DNA of 64,000 nucleotides, taken from positions 248,001 through 312,000 of the forward strand of contig NZ_CP017057.1 of NCBI RefSeq assembly GCF_001719165.1, given 5' to 3'. Below the pieces are notes generated by a model, which saw nothing but the letters and a program-made list of their open reading frames with translations, searched no databases and had not been told where the DNA came from. The number at the start of each line of letters is the position of its first letter. Position 1 is the first letter of the stretch. Positions 9,373 to 18,861 of this stretch are shown in pieces. This DNA comes from Erythrobacter litoralis. GTDB taxonomy: Bacteria; Pseudomonadota; Alphaproteobacteria; Sphingomonadales; Sphingomonadaceae. The translations under genes and the position numbers were made by a program.

Positions 9373-9443
9373 GGCCGAAATCTCGGCCAAGCGCTTGGCA
9401 TGGGCCGCGCTCTGCGGCAAGCAGCGCTGCGAGGAGAATTTCA

Positions 9444-10898
9444 ATGAAGCTTGTCGCCACTTCCTTCGCCACCACCGCGCTCGTCGCACTGGTCCTGTCC
9501 CACTCTCCGCTCGCCGCCGATGCCGCGCCCGAGATGCGCGGGCCGGACCCGGTCGAACTGGTCGCAGCCGAGCAGGACCGCACAGCGCGCGTCGCCCGGG
9601 CGCTCTGGGACTATGCCGAAGTCGGCTATCTCGAGACCCGTTCGACCGGGCTGTTGCAGCAGGAACTCGCCGCCGAGGGGTTCCGCATCGAGCCGGGCAT
9701 CGCCGGCATCCCCACCGCCTTCGTGGCCGAATGGGGCGAGGGCGGGCCGGTCATCGCAATCCTCGCCGAGATGGATGCGTTGCCAGGCATCAACCAGTCC
9801 GACAGCCCGGTGCGCGATCCCCTGGAAGGCAAGCATGCGGGCCATGCCTGCGGGCACAATCTGTTCGGCGCAGGTTCGCTCACGGCGGCGATCGCGGTGA
9901 AGAAATGGCTCGAGGAGACTGGCACTGCGGGCCGCATCCGGCTCTACGGCACGCCAGCGGAGGAAGGCGGATCGGGCAAGGTCTACATGACTCGTTCCGG
10001 CCTGTTCAACGACGTCGACATCGCGATCCACTGGCACGGCGATGACGAGAACAGCGCGGCCGCACGGACCAGCCTCGCCAATCGCTCGGCCAAGTTCCGC
10101 TTCAGCGGGATCTCGGCCCATGCCGCGGGCGCGCCCGAACGCGGGCGCTCGGCGCTCGACGGGGTGGAGGCGATGAACATGATGGCGAACATGCTGCATG
10201 AACACATGCCGCAGGACGCGCGCATGCATTACGTCATCACCAGCGGGGGCAATGCGCCCAATGTCGTGCCTGATTTCGCCGAGGTGTTCTACTATGTCCG
10301 CGCGCCCCAGCCGGAAGGCGTCGAGGCGATCTGGGAGCGGCTAGAGAACGCCGCACGGGGCGGCGCCATGGGCACCGGGACCGAAGTCGACTGGGAAGTC
10401 ATTCACGGCAACAACCCGCTGCTGGTGAACGAGACGCTGGCGCGGGTCATGGACGCCAAGCTGCGCGAAGTCGGCGGCGTGACCTATACCGCCGAGGAAA
10501 GCGCCTGGGCCGAAAAGGTCCACGAATCGCTCGGCGAAGCGGCGCTGCCGCTCGAAAGCGCGGGCGAGGTGCAGCCTTATGGCAAGAGCCTCGGCTATGG
10601 ATCGACCGATGTCGGTGATGTCTCATGGGCCACCCCGACAGTCGGCGTGCGAACCGCGACCTGGGTCCCGGGGACGAGCGCGCACAGCTGGCAGGCGGTC
10701 GCGGCAAGCGGGCACTCGATCGGCGTCAAGGGCGCGCAGGTCGCGGCCAAGGCGATGACGCTGATGGCGGTCGAATTGTTCACCGACGAGAGCCTGCGCG
10801 AAGCCGCACGCGCCGAATTTGATGCAGCGCGCGGGGGCGATTACGAATACCGTTCGCTGCTCGGCGATCGCGATCCGCCGCTCGATTATCGCAAGTAA
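9444..10898 (+). CDS. Exported M20-family amidohydrolase (AbgB-like)
   Basis: This 484-residue zinc amidohydrolase of the M20 / p-aminobenzoyl-glutamate hydrolase group shows AILAEMDALPG, the metal motif HACGHNLFGAGS, and PAEEGGSGK. A dimerisation (lid) domain lies around residues 200-330. A signal peptide (MKLVATSFATTALVALVLSH) predicts export to the periplasm. ATG 9444 is preceded by GAGGAG at 9431, which decides the start against longer upstream openings. AbgB-like enzymes cleave acyl-amino-acid amide bonds; the substrate here is not known. It appears to be a single-gene unit, convergent with the next gene. Confidence 0.88.
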   Translation: MKLVATSFATTALVALVLSHSPLAADAAPEMRGPDPVELVAAEQDRTARVARALWDYAEVGYLETRSTGLLQQELAAEGFRIEPGIAGIPTAFVAEWGEGGPVIAILAEMDALPGINQSDSPVRDPLEGKHAGHACGHNLFGAGSLTAAIAVKKWLEETGTAGRIRLYGTPAEEGGSGKVYMTRSGLFNDVDIAIHWHGDDENSAAARTSLANRSAKFRFSGISAHAAGAPERGRSALDGVEAMNMMANMLHEHMPQDARMHYVITSGGNAPNVVPDFAEVFYYVRAPQPEGVEAIWERLENAARGGAMGTGTEVDWEVIHGNNPLLVNETLARVMDAKLREVGGVTYTAEESAWAEKVHESLGEAALPLESAGEVQPYGKSLGYGSTDVGDVSWATPTVGVRTATWVPGTSAHSWQAVAASGHSIGVKGAQVAAKAMTLMAVELFTDESLREAARAEFDAARGGDYEYRSLLGDRDPPLDYRK

Positions 10899-10905
10899 GG
10901 CGCGA

Positions 10906-11340
10906 TCAGCGCGCGGCGAGCATGTCGATCATAGGGCGAATCGGGCTCACGTCGTAACCGGCATCCCGGGCGGCGGCGGCGATTTCCTCGGGGCTCGCCG
11001 CGCCGCTCTTCGCCTGGGCCAGCGCCCACAGGAAGGTCGAGCGCGTGCCCGAACGGCAATAGGCGAGCACCTTGCCGTCGGCCCCTTCCAGCGCCTCGAT
11101 CATCGCGGCGACATGCACTTCGGAAAAGCCCGAATGGCCGATCGGGATGGCGCGGTAATCGATGCCGGCCGCGCTCGCCGCTGCGGCGATCTCGTCGCCC
11201 TGAGGCGCGCCGGGGTCCTCCTGGTCGGGGCGGTTGTTGACGATCAGCGTGACACCCGCCTCTTTCGCGGCGGCGATGTCCTCCGGCCCGATCTGCGGGC
11301 TTGCCAGCATGGTTTCTGAAAGCGTGCGGAATGCGCTCAT
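10906..11340 (-). CDS. TIGR01244 / DUF442 family sulfur transferase (phosphatase-like fold)
   Basis: The 144-residue product has the tyrosine-phosphatase-like fold of the Blh / DUF442 family: QIGPEDIAAAKEAGVTLIVN, NRPDQEDPGAPQGDEI, and the catalytic loop AYCRSGTRST, a C-x5-R P-loop. Family members are linked to sulfide handling or to beta-lactamase-like persulfide dioxygenases. No partner dioxygenase is nearby, so the role here is open. It is convergent with the amidohydrolase gene, with only 7 bp between the stops. Confidence 0.85.
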   Translation of the reverse strand: MSAFRTLSETMLASPQIGPEDIAAAKEAGVTLIVNNRPDQEDPGAPQGDEIAAAASAAGIDYRAIPIGHSGFSEVHVAAMIEALEGADGKVLAYCRSGTRSTFLWALAQAKSGAASPEEIAAAARDAGYDVSPIRPMIDMLAAR

Positions 11341-11635
11341 CGTCGGGTCCCTCCGGCATGTTGCAGCCAACGCCCGGGTCATGCCGAAACCCAGCCAGTG
11401 GTGCAAGACGCGCGATGCAGCGAGCCGCCTGGTTCAAAAATGTCATAATTTTGCGCAAGGGTGCGGGCCTCGGGTTAATTCGTTCGCAAAGATGCCCTTT
11501 GTGCGCTATGACTCGCGTAAGTCGGTGCGGATTCTCGGTCTATGTCGGGGGCGAACACCAGCGTCGGACGCGGCTCACTGTCCCCGCGGCCTGCGCTTTG
11601 GAGGGTGGGCAGTGTGACAGGATACGTACTGGACT

Positions 11636-12397
11636 ATGGGTTACGATAGAGGACGTCGCCGCGGGCGGGACAAGCGCGACGGAATCGGCGAAGACGGTTT
11701 CGATCCCTTTGGTGGAGGCATGGACGGATTTCCTCCTCCTTCCGATTTCGGGGGTGACCGTGGCGGAGACCGTTTTGGTGGCGGCGATCGCTACGGCGGC
11801 GACCGGGGCGGCGATCGATTCGGCGGCGGCGGCGGTGGTGGTCCTCGCGGACCGCGTGGCGGCGGAGGCCCGGGCGGCGCCGGTGGTGGCGGCGGTTTTC
11901 GCGGCATGCCTGCCCAGGTCGTCGGTACCGGCAAGGGCACGGTCAAGTTCTTCAACGGCCAGAAAGGCTTCGGCTTCATCCAGCAGGAAGGCGGGGGCGA
12001 AGACGTATTCGTCCATATCAGCGCGGTCGAACGTGCCGGCCTCGAAGGCCTTGCCGAAGGGCAGGAGCTCGAATTCAACCTTGTCGATCGCGGCGGCAAG
12101 ATTTCCGCGCAGGACCTGCAGGTCGTGGGCGAAGTCATCGCAGCGCCGCAGAGCGGCCCGCCCAAGCGCGAGCTGACCGGCGAAAAGGCGACCGGCACGG
12201 TCAAGTTCTTCAATTCGATGAAGGGCTTCGGCTTCCTCGTGCGTGATGACGGCCAGCCTGATGCCTTCGTTCATATCAGCGCGGTCGAGCGGTCCGGGCT
12301 TTCGACCATCAACGAGGGCGAGCGTTACGAGTTCGACCTCGAAGTCGATCGCCGCGGCAAGTATTCTGCGGTCAACCTCGTCCCCGTCCAGGGGTGA
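11636..12397 (+). CDS. Cold-shock protein with two CSD domains and a Gly-rich N-terminus
   Basis: The 253-residue protein has a basic start (residues 1-15) and a Gly/Arg/Asp-rich low-complexity segment to about residue 93. Two cold-shock domains follow, near 99-167 and 186-252. Each has RNP1 (KGFGFI, KGFGFL) and RNP2 (VFVHIS, FVHIS). Twin-domain cold-shock proteins act as RNA chaperones in alphaproteobacteria; the RGG-like tail could promote RNA binding or condensation. About 295 bp lie upstream without a gene, enough for the long leader common in cold-shock genes, though no defined thermosensor was identified. Confidence 0.93.
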   Translation: MGYDRGRRRGRDKRDGIGEDGFDPFGGGMDGFPPPSDFGGDRGGDRFGGGDRYGGDRGGDRFGGGGGGGPRGPRGGGGPGGAGGGGGFRGMPAQVVGTGKGTVKFFNGQKGFGFIQQEGGGEDVFVHISAVERAGLEGLAEGQELEFNLVDRGGKISAQDLQVVGEVIAAPQSGPPKRELTGEKATGTVKFFNSMKGFGFLVRDDGQPDAFVHISAVERSGLSTINEGERYEFDLEVDRRGKYSAVNLVPVQG

Positions 12398-12454
12398 GAA
12401 ACGACCTTTCGCCGGGCTGCGTTTGACCTTGTCCGGTGGCCAATTTATTGAACG

Positions 12455-12490
12455 AACGGCGGTCTCCGATACGGGGCCGCCGTTTGTTTT
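12455..12490 (+). terminator. Rho-independent terminator after the cold-shock gene
   Basis: The arms AACGGCGG and CCGCCGTT enclose a 14-base loop and are followed by TGTTTTTG. The stem is 8 bp with a modest T tract, located 58 bp after the cold-shock gene stop and before argD. Confidence 0.7.
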
Positions 12491-12550
12491 TGCCCGCCGG
12501 CGCTTTAGGAAAGGTGTCGGGCGCGGCCTTCGGAAAGCCAGGATAAGAGA

Positions 12551-13750
12551 ATGTCGATCACGCCCCTCATGCCCGTCTATCCGCGCTGCGGCGTGCGTCC
12601 CGTGCGCGGTGAGCATTGCCATCTGGTCGACGAGGACGGGACGCGCTATCTCGATTTCGCGAGCGGGATCGCGGTCAACCTGCTCGGCCATTCGCATCCC
12701 GGCCTGATCGGCGCAATCCAGAAACAGGCCGAGACGCTGATGCACGTCTCGAACCTCTACGGCAGTCCGCAGGGGGAAAAGCTCGCGCAGACGCTGGTCG
12801 ACAACACGTTTGCAGACACGGTGTTCTTTACCAATTCGGGCGCCGAAGCGGTCGAAACCTCGATCAAGTGCGCGCGGGCCTATCACCAGAACGCGGGCGA
12901 TCTCGGCGATCCCAAGCGGTTTGAACTGATCACTTTCACCAATGCCTTTCACGGGCGGACGATGGCGACGATCAGCGCGTCGAACCAGACCAAGATGCAT
13001 CACGGATTCTCGCCCATGCTGGAAGGGTTCAAATACGCGGAGTTCGACGATCTCGGGTCGGCCAAGGCGCTGATCGGGCCGCATACGGCGGGCTTCCTCG
13101 TTGAACCGATCCAGGGCGAGGGCGGCATCCGTCCCGCTTCGACGGAATTCATGCAGGGCCTGCGCGCGCTGGCGGACGAGCATGACCTGATGCTGGTCCT
13201 CGACGAAGTGCAATGCGGCGTCGCGCGCACCGGCAAGCTCTACGCCTACGAACACTATGGGATCACCCCGGACATCGTCGCGACTGCCAAGGGGCTGGGC
13301 GGCGGTTTTCCCATCGGCGCCTGCCTCGCCACCGAAAAGGCCGCGCGCGGGATGACCTTCGGCACGCATGGTTCGACCTATGGCGGCAATCCGCTCGCGA
13401 TGGCGGCGGCTAGCGCGGTGATGGAAGCGGTTGCGAACGAGGACTTCCTCGAACAGGTCCGCGACAAGGGCGAGCGCCTGCGATCGCGGCTCGAACAGTT
13501 CATCGGGAATTATCCCGAGCTGTTCGAATGCGTCCGCGGCAAGGGCCTGATGCTGGGGCTGAAGATGAAGGTCGAGAGCCGGCCCTTCTTCGTCCATCTG
13601 CGCGATCATCACCAGCTGCTGACCGTGGCCGCAGGCGACAACACCATCCGCGTCATTCCGCCGCTGGTGATCGGCGAGGCAGAGATCGAGGAATTCCTCG
13701 ACAAACTTTCCGCCGGCGCGGCGAGCTATAAAGTGCCCGAGCCGGCCTGA
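12551..13750 (+). CDS. argD: Acetylornithine / succinyldiaminopimelate aminotransferase
   Basis: This PLP-dependent class III aminotransferase (399 residues) converts N-acetylglutamate semialdehyde to acetylornithine. It shows [28 protein letters not shown] and AFHGRTM. The PLP Asp lies in [14 protein letters not shown] and the Schiff-base Lys in [14 protein letters not shown]. Length is typical. The ATG is preceded by AGGATAAGAGA. Its TGA overlaps the argF ATG, so argD and argF are translationally coupled steps of arginine biosynthesis. Confidence 0.95.
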   Translation: MSITPLMPVYPRCGVRPVRGEHCHLVDEDGTRYLDFASGIAVNLLGHSHPGLIGAIQKQAETLMHVSNLYGSPQGEKLAQTLVDNTFADTVFFTNSGAEAVETSIKCARAYHQNAGDLGDPKRFELITFTNAFHGRTMATISASNQTKMHHGFSPMLEGFKYAEFDDLGSAKALIGPHTAGFLVEPIQGEGGIRPASTEFMQGLRALADEHDLMLVLDEVQCGVARTGKLYAYEHYGITPDIVATAKGLGGGFPIGACLATEKAARGMTFGTHGSTYGGNPLAMAAASAVMEAVANEDFLEQVRDKGERLRSRLEQFIGNYPELFECVRGKGLMLGLKMKVESRPFFVHLRDHHQLLTVAAGDNTIRVIPPLVIGEAEIEEFLDKLSAGAASYKVPEPA

Positions 13751-14703
13751 TGCCCGGCGCTGAGGGTGTGCGGCATTTCCTCGATCTCGGGGACGCCGGG
13801 GCGAATTCGATAGCGGCGATGATCAACGGCGCGATCGACCGCAAGGCGGCGCGCAAGGGCTGGCCGAAAGGGCGCGTCGACGCCGACCGCCCCCTCGAAG
13901 GGCGCGTGTTGGCCATGGTGTTCGAGAAGAATTCGACCCGCACCCGGGTGAGTTTCGATATCGCGATGCGACAGCTTGGGGGATCGGTGCTGATACTCGA
14001 TTCGGCTTCGAGCCAGCTTGGCCGGGGGGAGACGATCGCCGATACCGCGCGGGTGCTCAGCCGGATGGCTGACGCGATCATGCTGCGAACCGACGATCAT
14101 GCCAAGATCGAGGACATGGCGAGGCATGCAAGCGTGCCCGTAATCAACGGCCTGACCGATCGTTCCCACCCCTGCCAGACCGTCGCCGACCTGCTTACGG
14201 TCATCGAACACGAAAAGGCGCTGCCCGGCCTGGAACTGGCATGGTTCGGGGATGGGAACAACGTGCTGCACTCGATCCTTGAGGCGGCCGGATTGATGAA
14301 ATTCAATGTGCGCGTGGCGTGCCCCTCGGGCTACGAACCAGACACTGAATTCGTGGAACGAGCGCGTGCGGCGGGAGCCGAGGTCACGCGCTTCGACGAC
14401 GCGCAGGCCGCGGCGAGCGGCGCGGACGTGATCGTGACCGACACATGGATTTCGATGGGACAGGCCGACGCGGCGGAAAAGCGCACCGCGATGGCGTCGT
14501 TCCAGGTCGATGCAGCGTTGATGCGATCGGCAAAGCCGGACGCCATTTTTCTGCATTGTCTCCCCGCCCATGTCGGCGAGGAAGTGACGCAGGACGTTTT
14601 CGAAAGCCCGCAATCGGTGGTGTTCGACGAGGCCGAGAACCGGATCCATGCGCAGAAGTCGGTTCTACTGTGGAGCTTCGGGCTGCTCGGCGAGGGTTCC
14701 TGA
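13750..14703 (+). CDS. argF: Ornithine carbamoyltransferase
   Basis: The 317-residue enzyme makes citrulline from ornithine and carbamoyl phosphate. The carbamoyl phosphate loop [11 protein letters not shown], the [12 protein letters not shown] segment and the ornithine-side IFLHCLPAH motif are all intact, so it should be active. The start overlaps the last base of argD (TGATG), which fixes it. hslO follows after 70 bp with no obvious terminator. Confidence 0.95.
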   Translation: MPGAEGVRHFLDLGDAGANSIAAMINGAIDRKAARKGWPKGRVDADRPLEGRVLAMVFEKNSTRTRVSFDIAMRQLGGSVLILDSASSQLGRGETIADTARVLSRMADAIMLRTDDHAKIEDMARHASVPVINGLTDRSHPCQTVADLLTVIEHEKALPGLELAWFGDGNNVLHSILEAAGLMKFNVRVACPSGYEPDTEFVERARAAGAEVTRFDDAQAAASGADVIVTDTWISMGQADAAEKRTAMASFQVDAALMRSAKPDAIFLHCLPAHVGEEVTQDVFESPQSVVFDEAENRIHAQKSVLLWSFGLLGEGS

Positions 14704-14773
14704 TCAACACGCCGCCGGGATTAAGCGATCCGGGGGGCTTATCGCGGGCCGCGACGCCCCCCATATCGCCCCG

Positions 14774-15688
14774 ATGAAACCTGCCAGATCGACATCCGAA
14801 ATGCCGGAAACCTACTCGGACAAGCTCCTTGCCTTCACCTTGCCCGGGCGCAATGCGCGGGGCCGGGTCCTTCGCCTCGATGCAGTGGTGAATGAGGTGC
14901 TTTCAGCGCATGACTACCCGCCGCCGATTACGCATCTGCTTAGCGAAGCGCTCGTGCTTGGCGCGCTGATGGGTAGCCTGTTGAAGGACGAAGGCGGCCA
15001 GCTCACGATGCAGGCACAGACGCAGGCCGGCGTCGTGTCGCTGCTGGTCTGCGACTACCGTGGCGGATCGATGAGAGGCTACGCCGATTTCGACGAGATG
15101 GCGCTTGCCAGCCTCGGAGCCAATCCCGGCCTATCGGCTCTGTTCGGGGAGGGCTATCTCGCGATCACCTTCGATACCGGAGCGGGGCAGCGTTATCAGG
15201 GAATCGTTCCGCTGGAGGGGGACACGCTGGCAGAAGCGTGCGAAACCTATTTCAGCCAGTCGGAACAGGTTCCCACGCTCATCCGGGTGGCCAGCCGTTC
15301 GGGCGGTCAGGGCAGGGAAAGGGTGGCCGCCGGCCTGCTCGTGCAGCATCTGCCCGATGGAGAGGAAGGCCGCGAGAGGCTCCATGTCCGGATGGACCAT
15401 CCCGATTGGGAGCATGTCACGGCGCTGGCTTCGACGATCAGCCACGATGAACTGCTCGATCCGGATCTGTCCATGGAAGCCATAGCCTGGCGCTTGTTCA
15501 GCGAAGATGATGAAATCCGGGTTCAGCCCGGAGCCGAACTCGCCCGTGGCTGCCGCTGCAGCGCGGAGTATTACGCTTCGGTGATTGCCCGCTTCCCGGC
15601 CGAGCAACAGCGCGAGATGCAGAATGAGGATGGCAGGATCGTGGTCGACTGCGCATTCTGTTCGCGCGAGTTCGCGATTGAAGTTTAA
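14774..15688 (+). CDS. hslO: Hsp33 redox-regulated molecular chaperone
   Basis: Hsp33 is a cytosolic holdase switched on by oxidation of a C-terminal zinc centre. The 304-residue product has the N-terminal domain (DYPPPITHLLSEALVLGALM, GQLTMQAQTQAGVVSLLVCD) and the four zinc-binding cysteines as CRCS and CAFC near the end. The ATG at 14774 is chosen because the recognisable sequence begins soon after it; the frame is open upstream only through the argF 3' end. Following argF in alphaproteobacteria is a commonly seen arrangement. Confidence 0.93.
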   Translation: MKPARSTSEMPETYSDKLLAFTLPGRNARGRVLRLDAVVNEVLSAHDYPPPITHLLSEALVLGALMGSLLKDEGGQLTMQAQTQAGVVSLLVCDYRGGSMRGYADFDEMALASLGANPGLSALFGEGYLAITFDTGAGQRYQGIVPLEGDTLAEACETYFSQSEQVPTLIRVASRSGGQGRERVAAGLLVQHLPDGEEGRERLHVRMDHPDWEHVTALASTISHDELLDPDLSMEAIAWRLFSEDDEIRVQPGAELARGCRCSAEYYASVIARFPAEQQREMQNEDGRIVVDCAFCSREFAIEV

Positions 15689-15773
15689 CCGTTCGTCGCT
15701 ATTTCGGAACAGCCCGCCGCTTCTTGCCAAATATGTGCAAGTGAGCGCACCTTCTTTGGGCGAAAGCGAGACG

Positions 15774-16187
15774 ATGAAATTGCGCTATTCACCAAGACCA
15801 GTCCTTCGAACCTTCGCGATCGGCGCGGTTGTGCTCGGTCTTGCTATTCCCGCTGCGGCGCAGGGCGATGGCCTTGCAATGCTCGGCAGCCTGGCCAGGG
15901 GGGAATGGACCATCAAGCCGCGCGATGGCTCGGGTGAACGAAAGATCTGCGTGCGAAGCGGAGAAGAGCTTATCCAGCTGCGCCACGACGACCGCAATTG
16001 CAGCCGCTTCGTGGTTGAGGACGAGCCTTCCAAAGTGACGGTCCAGTACACCTGCCCGGGCAATGGCTACGGTCGGACCAATATCAGGCGCGAGACCAGC
16101 AGTCTCGTCCAGATCGAAAGCCAGGGCATCGCCTCAGGCCTTCCGTTTGAATTCGTCGCCGAAGCTCGCCGGACGGGGTCCTGCTGA
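15774..16187 (+). CDS. Exported DUF3617-like protein
   Basis: The 137-residue product has a signal peptide ([20 protein letters not shown]) and a small mature domain. That domain begins with a W-T-I-K/R strand ([20 protein letters not shown]), has a conserved pair of Cys positions (KICV and RNCSRF) and ends TGSC. This layout resembles the DUF3617 proteins common in sphingomonads. It is probably periplasmic with disulfides; function unknown. ATG 15774 is supported by the signal peptide and an upstream AAAGCGAG. Confidence 0.7.
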   Translation: MKLRYSPRPVLRTFAIGAVVLGLAIPAAAQGDGLAMLGSLARGEWTIKPRDGSGERKICVRSGEELIQLRHDDRNCSRFVVEDEPSKVTVQYTCPGNGYGRTNIRRETSSLVQIESQGIASGLPFEFVAEARRTGSC

Positions 16188-16239
16188 AAACCCCGGCGAG
16201 CGGCTTTCGCCCGCGTGCAGCGATGGCTACACCCGCGCG

Positions 16240-16938
16240 ATGACAATTCAGCAAGGTGAAGACACGGCTCGCAGGGCAGTCGTATTGCTGTCGGGTGGCT
16301 TGGATTCCATGGTCACTGCCGCAATCGCCCGCGAGCGCGGCTTTGCGATCCACGCGCTGACGGTCGATTACGGGCAGCGCCATCGGCGCGAACTGGAATC
16401 GGCTCGGCTAATCGCCCGCCGGCTTCAATTGACAGACCAGGTCGAGATCCAGCTGGACCTGCGCAAGTTCGGGGGGTCAGCGCTGACCGACTCCATCGAC
16501 GTTCCGAAAGACGGGGTGGGCTCGGACATTCCTGTGACTTACGTGCCTGCGCGCAACCTCGTCTTCCTTGCACTGACGACAGCGTTTGCCGAGGCGCGCA
16601 GATCGAGCGATATCTTCATCGGCGTGAACGCGCTTGATTACTCCGGTTATCCGGATTGCCGGCCCGAATTTATTTCCGCGTTTACACAGGCGGCCCGACT
16701 CGGGACGAAAGCGGGTGTGGAAGGCCAGGGTTTCACAGTGCACGCCCCGCTCCAGCACATGACGAAGGCGGATATAGCCCGTGAGTGCGTGAGGCTTGGT
16801 CTCGATCCGGCATGGAGCTGGTCGTGCTACGATCCGACTGAAGAGGGCCTTGCCTGCGGCGCATGCGACTCGTGCCGTTTGCGGAAAAAGGGATTTGCCG
16901 AGGCTGGACTAGTCGATAGCACGCGCTATGCGACATGA
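16240..16938 (+). CDS. queC: 7-cyano-7-deazaguanine synthase
   Basis: QueC converts 7-carboxy-7-deazaguanine to preQ0 in queuosine synthesis. The 232-residue product has the ATP PP-loop [11 protein letters not shown], the [10 protein letters not shown] segment, [10 protein letters not shown], and a C-terminal zinc set in [20 protein letters not shown]. Length matches the family. The start ATG 16240 lacks a strong Shine-Dalgarno site; a longer N-terminus is possible but would run back into the upstream gene. No other queuosine-precursor gene is adjacent; gluQ, acting on tRNA-Asp, lies 18 kb away. Confidence 0.94.
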   Translation: MTIQQGEDTARRAVVLLSGGLDSMVTAAIARERGFAIHALTVDYGQRHRRELESARLIARRLQLTDQVEIQLDLRKFGGSALTDSIDVPKDGVGSDIPVTYVPARNLVFLALTTAFAEARRSSDIFIGVNALDYSGYPDCRPEFISAFTQAARLGTKAGVEGQGFTVHAPLQHMTKADIARECVRLGLDPAWSWSCYDPTEEGLACGACDSCRLRKKGFAEAGLVDSTRYAT

Positions 16939-16994
16939 TCCGGCGCGGGCAACCGATTGCCGGCTAAAACGATAAAGGTCGAGGGGATCGTCAT

Positions 16995-18629
16995 TTGAGC
17001 GAAGAGATGAATGGCCAGCAGGAAGCGGCCAGCGAGCGCGTGCCGGCCTATAGCTGGTATGCGCTGGGCGTGCTCGTTCTCGTCTACGTGCTGAACTTTA
17101 TCGATCGCCAGATCCTCTCGATCCTCGCGAACGACATCAAACGCGATCTCGGTGTCGATGACGCATATCTTGGCTTTCTCTACGGCACGGCCTTCGCGAT
17201 TTTCTATGCCCTTTTCGGCATCCCGCTCGGACGCCTGGCCGACAGCTGGAAGCGTGTTCGCCTCATGACATTGGGGCTTACCCTCTGGTCGGGGATGACC
17301 GCGCTGTCGGGCTTCGCGCGCGATGCATCGACCCTCTCTGTCGCGAGGATCGGTGTCGGCGTCGGGGAGGCCACCGCCAGCCCTTCGGCCTATTCTCTCA
17401 TCTCGGACTGGTTTCCCGCCCGCCTGCGTGCCACGGCGCTCGCGATCTACAGTTCAGGACTTTATATCGGCGGCGGCGTTTCGCTCGCAATCGGTGGGTT
17501 CATCGTCGATGGCTGGAACCGCAAGTTCCCTTCAGGCGATCCGCTCCTTGGCCTCGCCGGCTGGCAAGCGGCCTTCGTGGCGGTCGGATTGCCCGGTCTG
17601 CTCCTTGCAGTATGGGTTGCGACACTTAGGGAACCGATCCGGGGTGCGATCGATGGCCTGACCGCTTCGGAGGATCCCCATCCGTTCCGCGGGTTCGTGC
17701 GCGAGCTGTATACGATCATTCCCGGCTTCACCTTCTTCGGGGCCGCCGCCCGGGGATGGAAAAGCCTTCTCCTTAATGTCGTCGTATTTGTCGGCGCTCT
17801 TGCCGCGGCGCATATGCTGACGGTCGCGCTCGGCTCAGGCCAAGGCGCCATCGTCGCAGCGCTCGGGTCAGCGCTGGGAGTAGACCTGCCGATCGTCACC
17901 GACCAATGGTTGCTGCTTGCCCTAGGCTATTATGCAGTTTTCTGTTGGGCCAGCGCACTTCGTATTCGAGACTATCCGACCTTCGCACTGACTTGGGGAT
18001 CGCCGGCTTTCCTTTGTACGATCCTTGGCTACGGAACGGTCGCATTCATGGCCTACTCGGCGTCCTATTGGGGTGCGCCGTACGCTGAGCGGACCTTTCT
18101 CGATGTCTCCAAGGCCGAACTCGGTTTTCTGCTGGGCGGAGGCGGGGCAGTGGGCGGTTTTCTAGGCGTCATCCTTGGAGGTCGCTTGGCCGACGCACTA
18201 CTTGAGCGGTTTGCCTCGGGACGGGTATGGGTCATCATCTTCGGTCTGCTGAGCCCTGTTCCGTTCGCCGTTTTCCAGTACACGACAGACAGCTGGACCC
18301 TTTTCGTGGTGCTCAATATCGTGGTGAGTGCGCTGGCCGCTTCGGCTCTTGGAGCTGCCGCAGCGACCAGTCAGTCGCTTGTCCTGCCAAGGATGCGTGG
18401 GACAGCGACGGCGACGTTCTTTCTCGCGACCACACTGGTCGGGCTGGCGCTGGGTCCGTATCTTGCGGGCTATGTGTCGGCGAGAAACGATGGAAATCTG
18501 TCGACCGGCGTACTCGCTACACTCTGGATAACCCCGATCGGTCTCGCCCTGCTGATTACGGCTTCCCGACTGGTCCCGGCCGCTGCCGCAAGTATCGCGG
18601 AGCGGGCCCGTTCTGCGGGAGAGCCATGA
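16995..18629 (+). CDS. MFS transporter (spinster-like)
   Basis: This 544-residue major facilitator carrier has about 12 membrane spans. Motifs include VLNFIDRQILSIL in helix 1, FGIPLGRLADSWKRVR (the MFS loop 2-3 signature) and the VGVGEATASPSAYSLISDWF helix that is characteristic of the spinster-like group. Substrate is unknown. The start is TTG 16995, with GAGGGG at 16981 at good spacing; an ATG at codon 5 is the alternative. It follows queC by 56 bp and may be co-transcribed, but functional linkage is not implied. Confidence 0.88.
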   Translation: MSEEMNGQQEAASERVPAYSWYALGVLVLVYVLNFIDRQILSILANDIKRDLGVDDAYLGFLYGTAFAIFYALFGIPLGRLADSWKRVRLMTLGLTLWSGMTALSGFARDASTLSVARIGVGVGEATASPSAYSLISDWFPARLRATALAIYSSGLYIGGGVSLAIGGFIVDGWNRKFPSGDPLLGLAGWQAAFVAVGLPGLLLAVWVATLREPIRGAIDGLTASEDPHPFRGFVRELYTIIPGFTFFGAAARGWKSLLLNVVVFVGALAAAHMLTVALGSGQGAIVAALGSALGVDLPIVTDQWLLLALGYYAVFCWASALRIRDYPTFALTWGSPAFLCTILGYGTVAFMAYSASYWGAPYAERTFLDVSKAELGFLLGGGGAVGGFLGVILGGRLADALLERFASGRVWVIIFGLLSPVPFAVFQYTTDSWTLFVVLNIVVSALAASALGAAAATSQSLVLPRMRGTATATFFLATTLVGLALGPYLAGYVSARNDGNLSTGVLATLWITPIGLALLITASRLVPAAAASIAERARSAGEP

Positions 18630-18799
18630 ACGCTCCATCCGAGCGCCACGGAAACCGGCGCCTCTTGCCAACCAAGAGAGAAGCGCCCGTTCGATCCTAG
18701 CAGGGTACTCGCGCTCTGCGCGCAAGGCTCAAGTACTAGTTGCCCTACTAATCGCCCGAAATCGCGGTGACTGCACATCGCTAGCGGCACCAGTCGGCT

Positions 18800-18836
18800 C
18801 TCCAAAAAAGAAAAGGGCCGGATCTCTCCGGCCCTC
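18800..18836 (-). terminator. Rho-independent terminator of the OmpA-like gene
   Basis: The stem GGGCCGG / CCGGCCC (18815-18834) has a 6-base loop and is followed, on the minus strand, by TTTTCTTTTTTGG. This places it 25 bp downstream of the OmpA-like stop codon. On the plus strand it lacks a T run. Confidence 0.88.
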
Positions 18837-18861
18837 CTCTCAATGTCGAAGGTGAACGACC

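Noticed and set aside
11540..13612. 690-codon leftward open frame opposite the cold-shock and argD genes
   Set aside because: Low-complexity and antisense to two confident genes.
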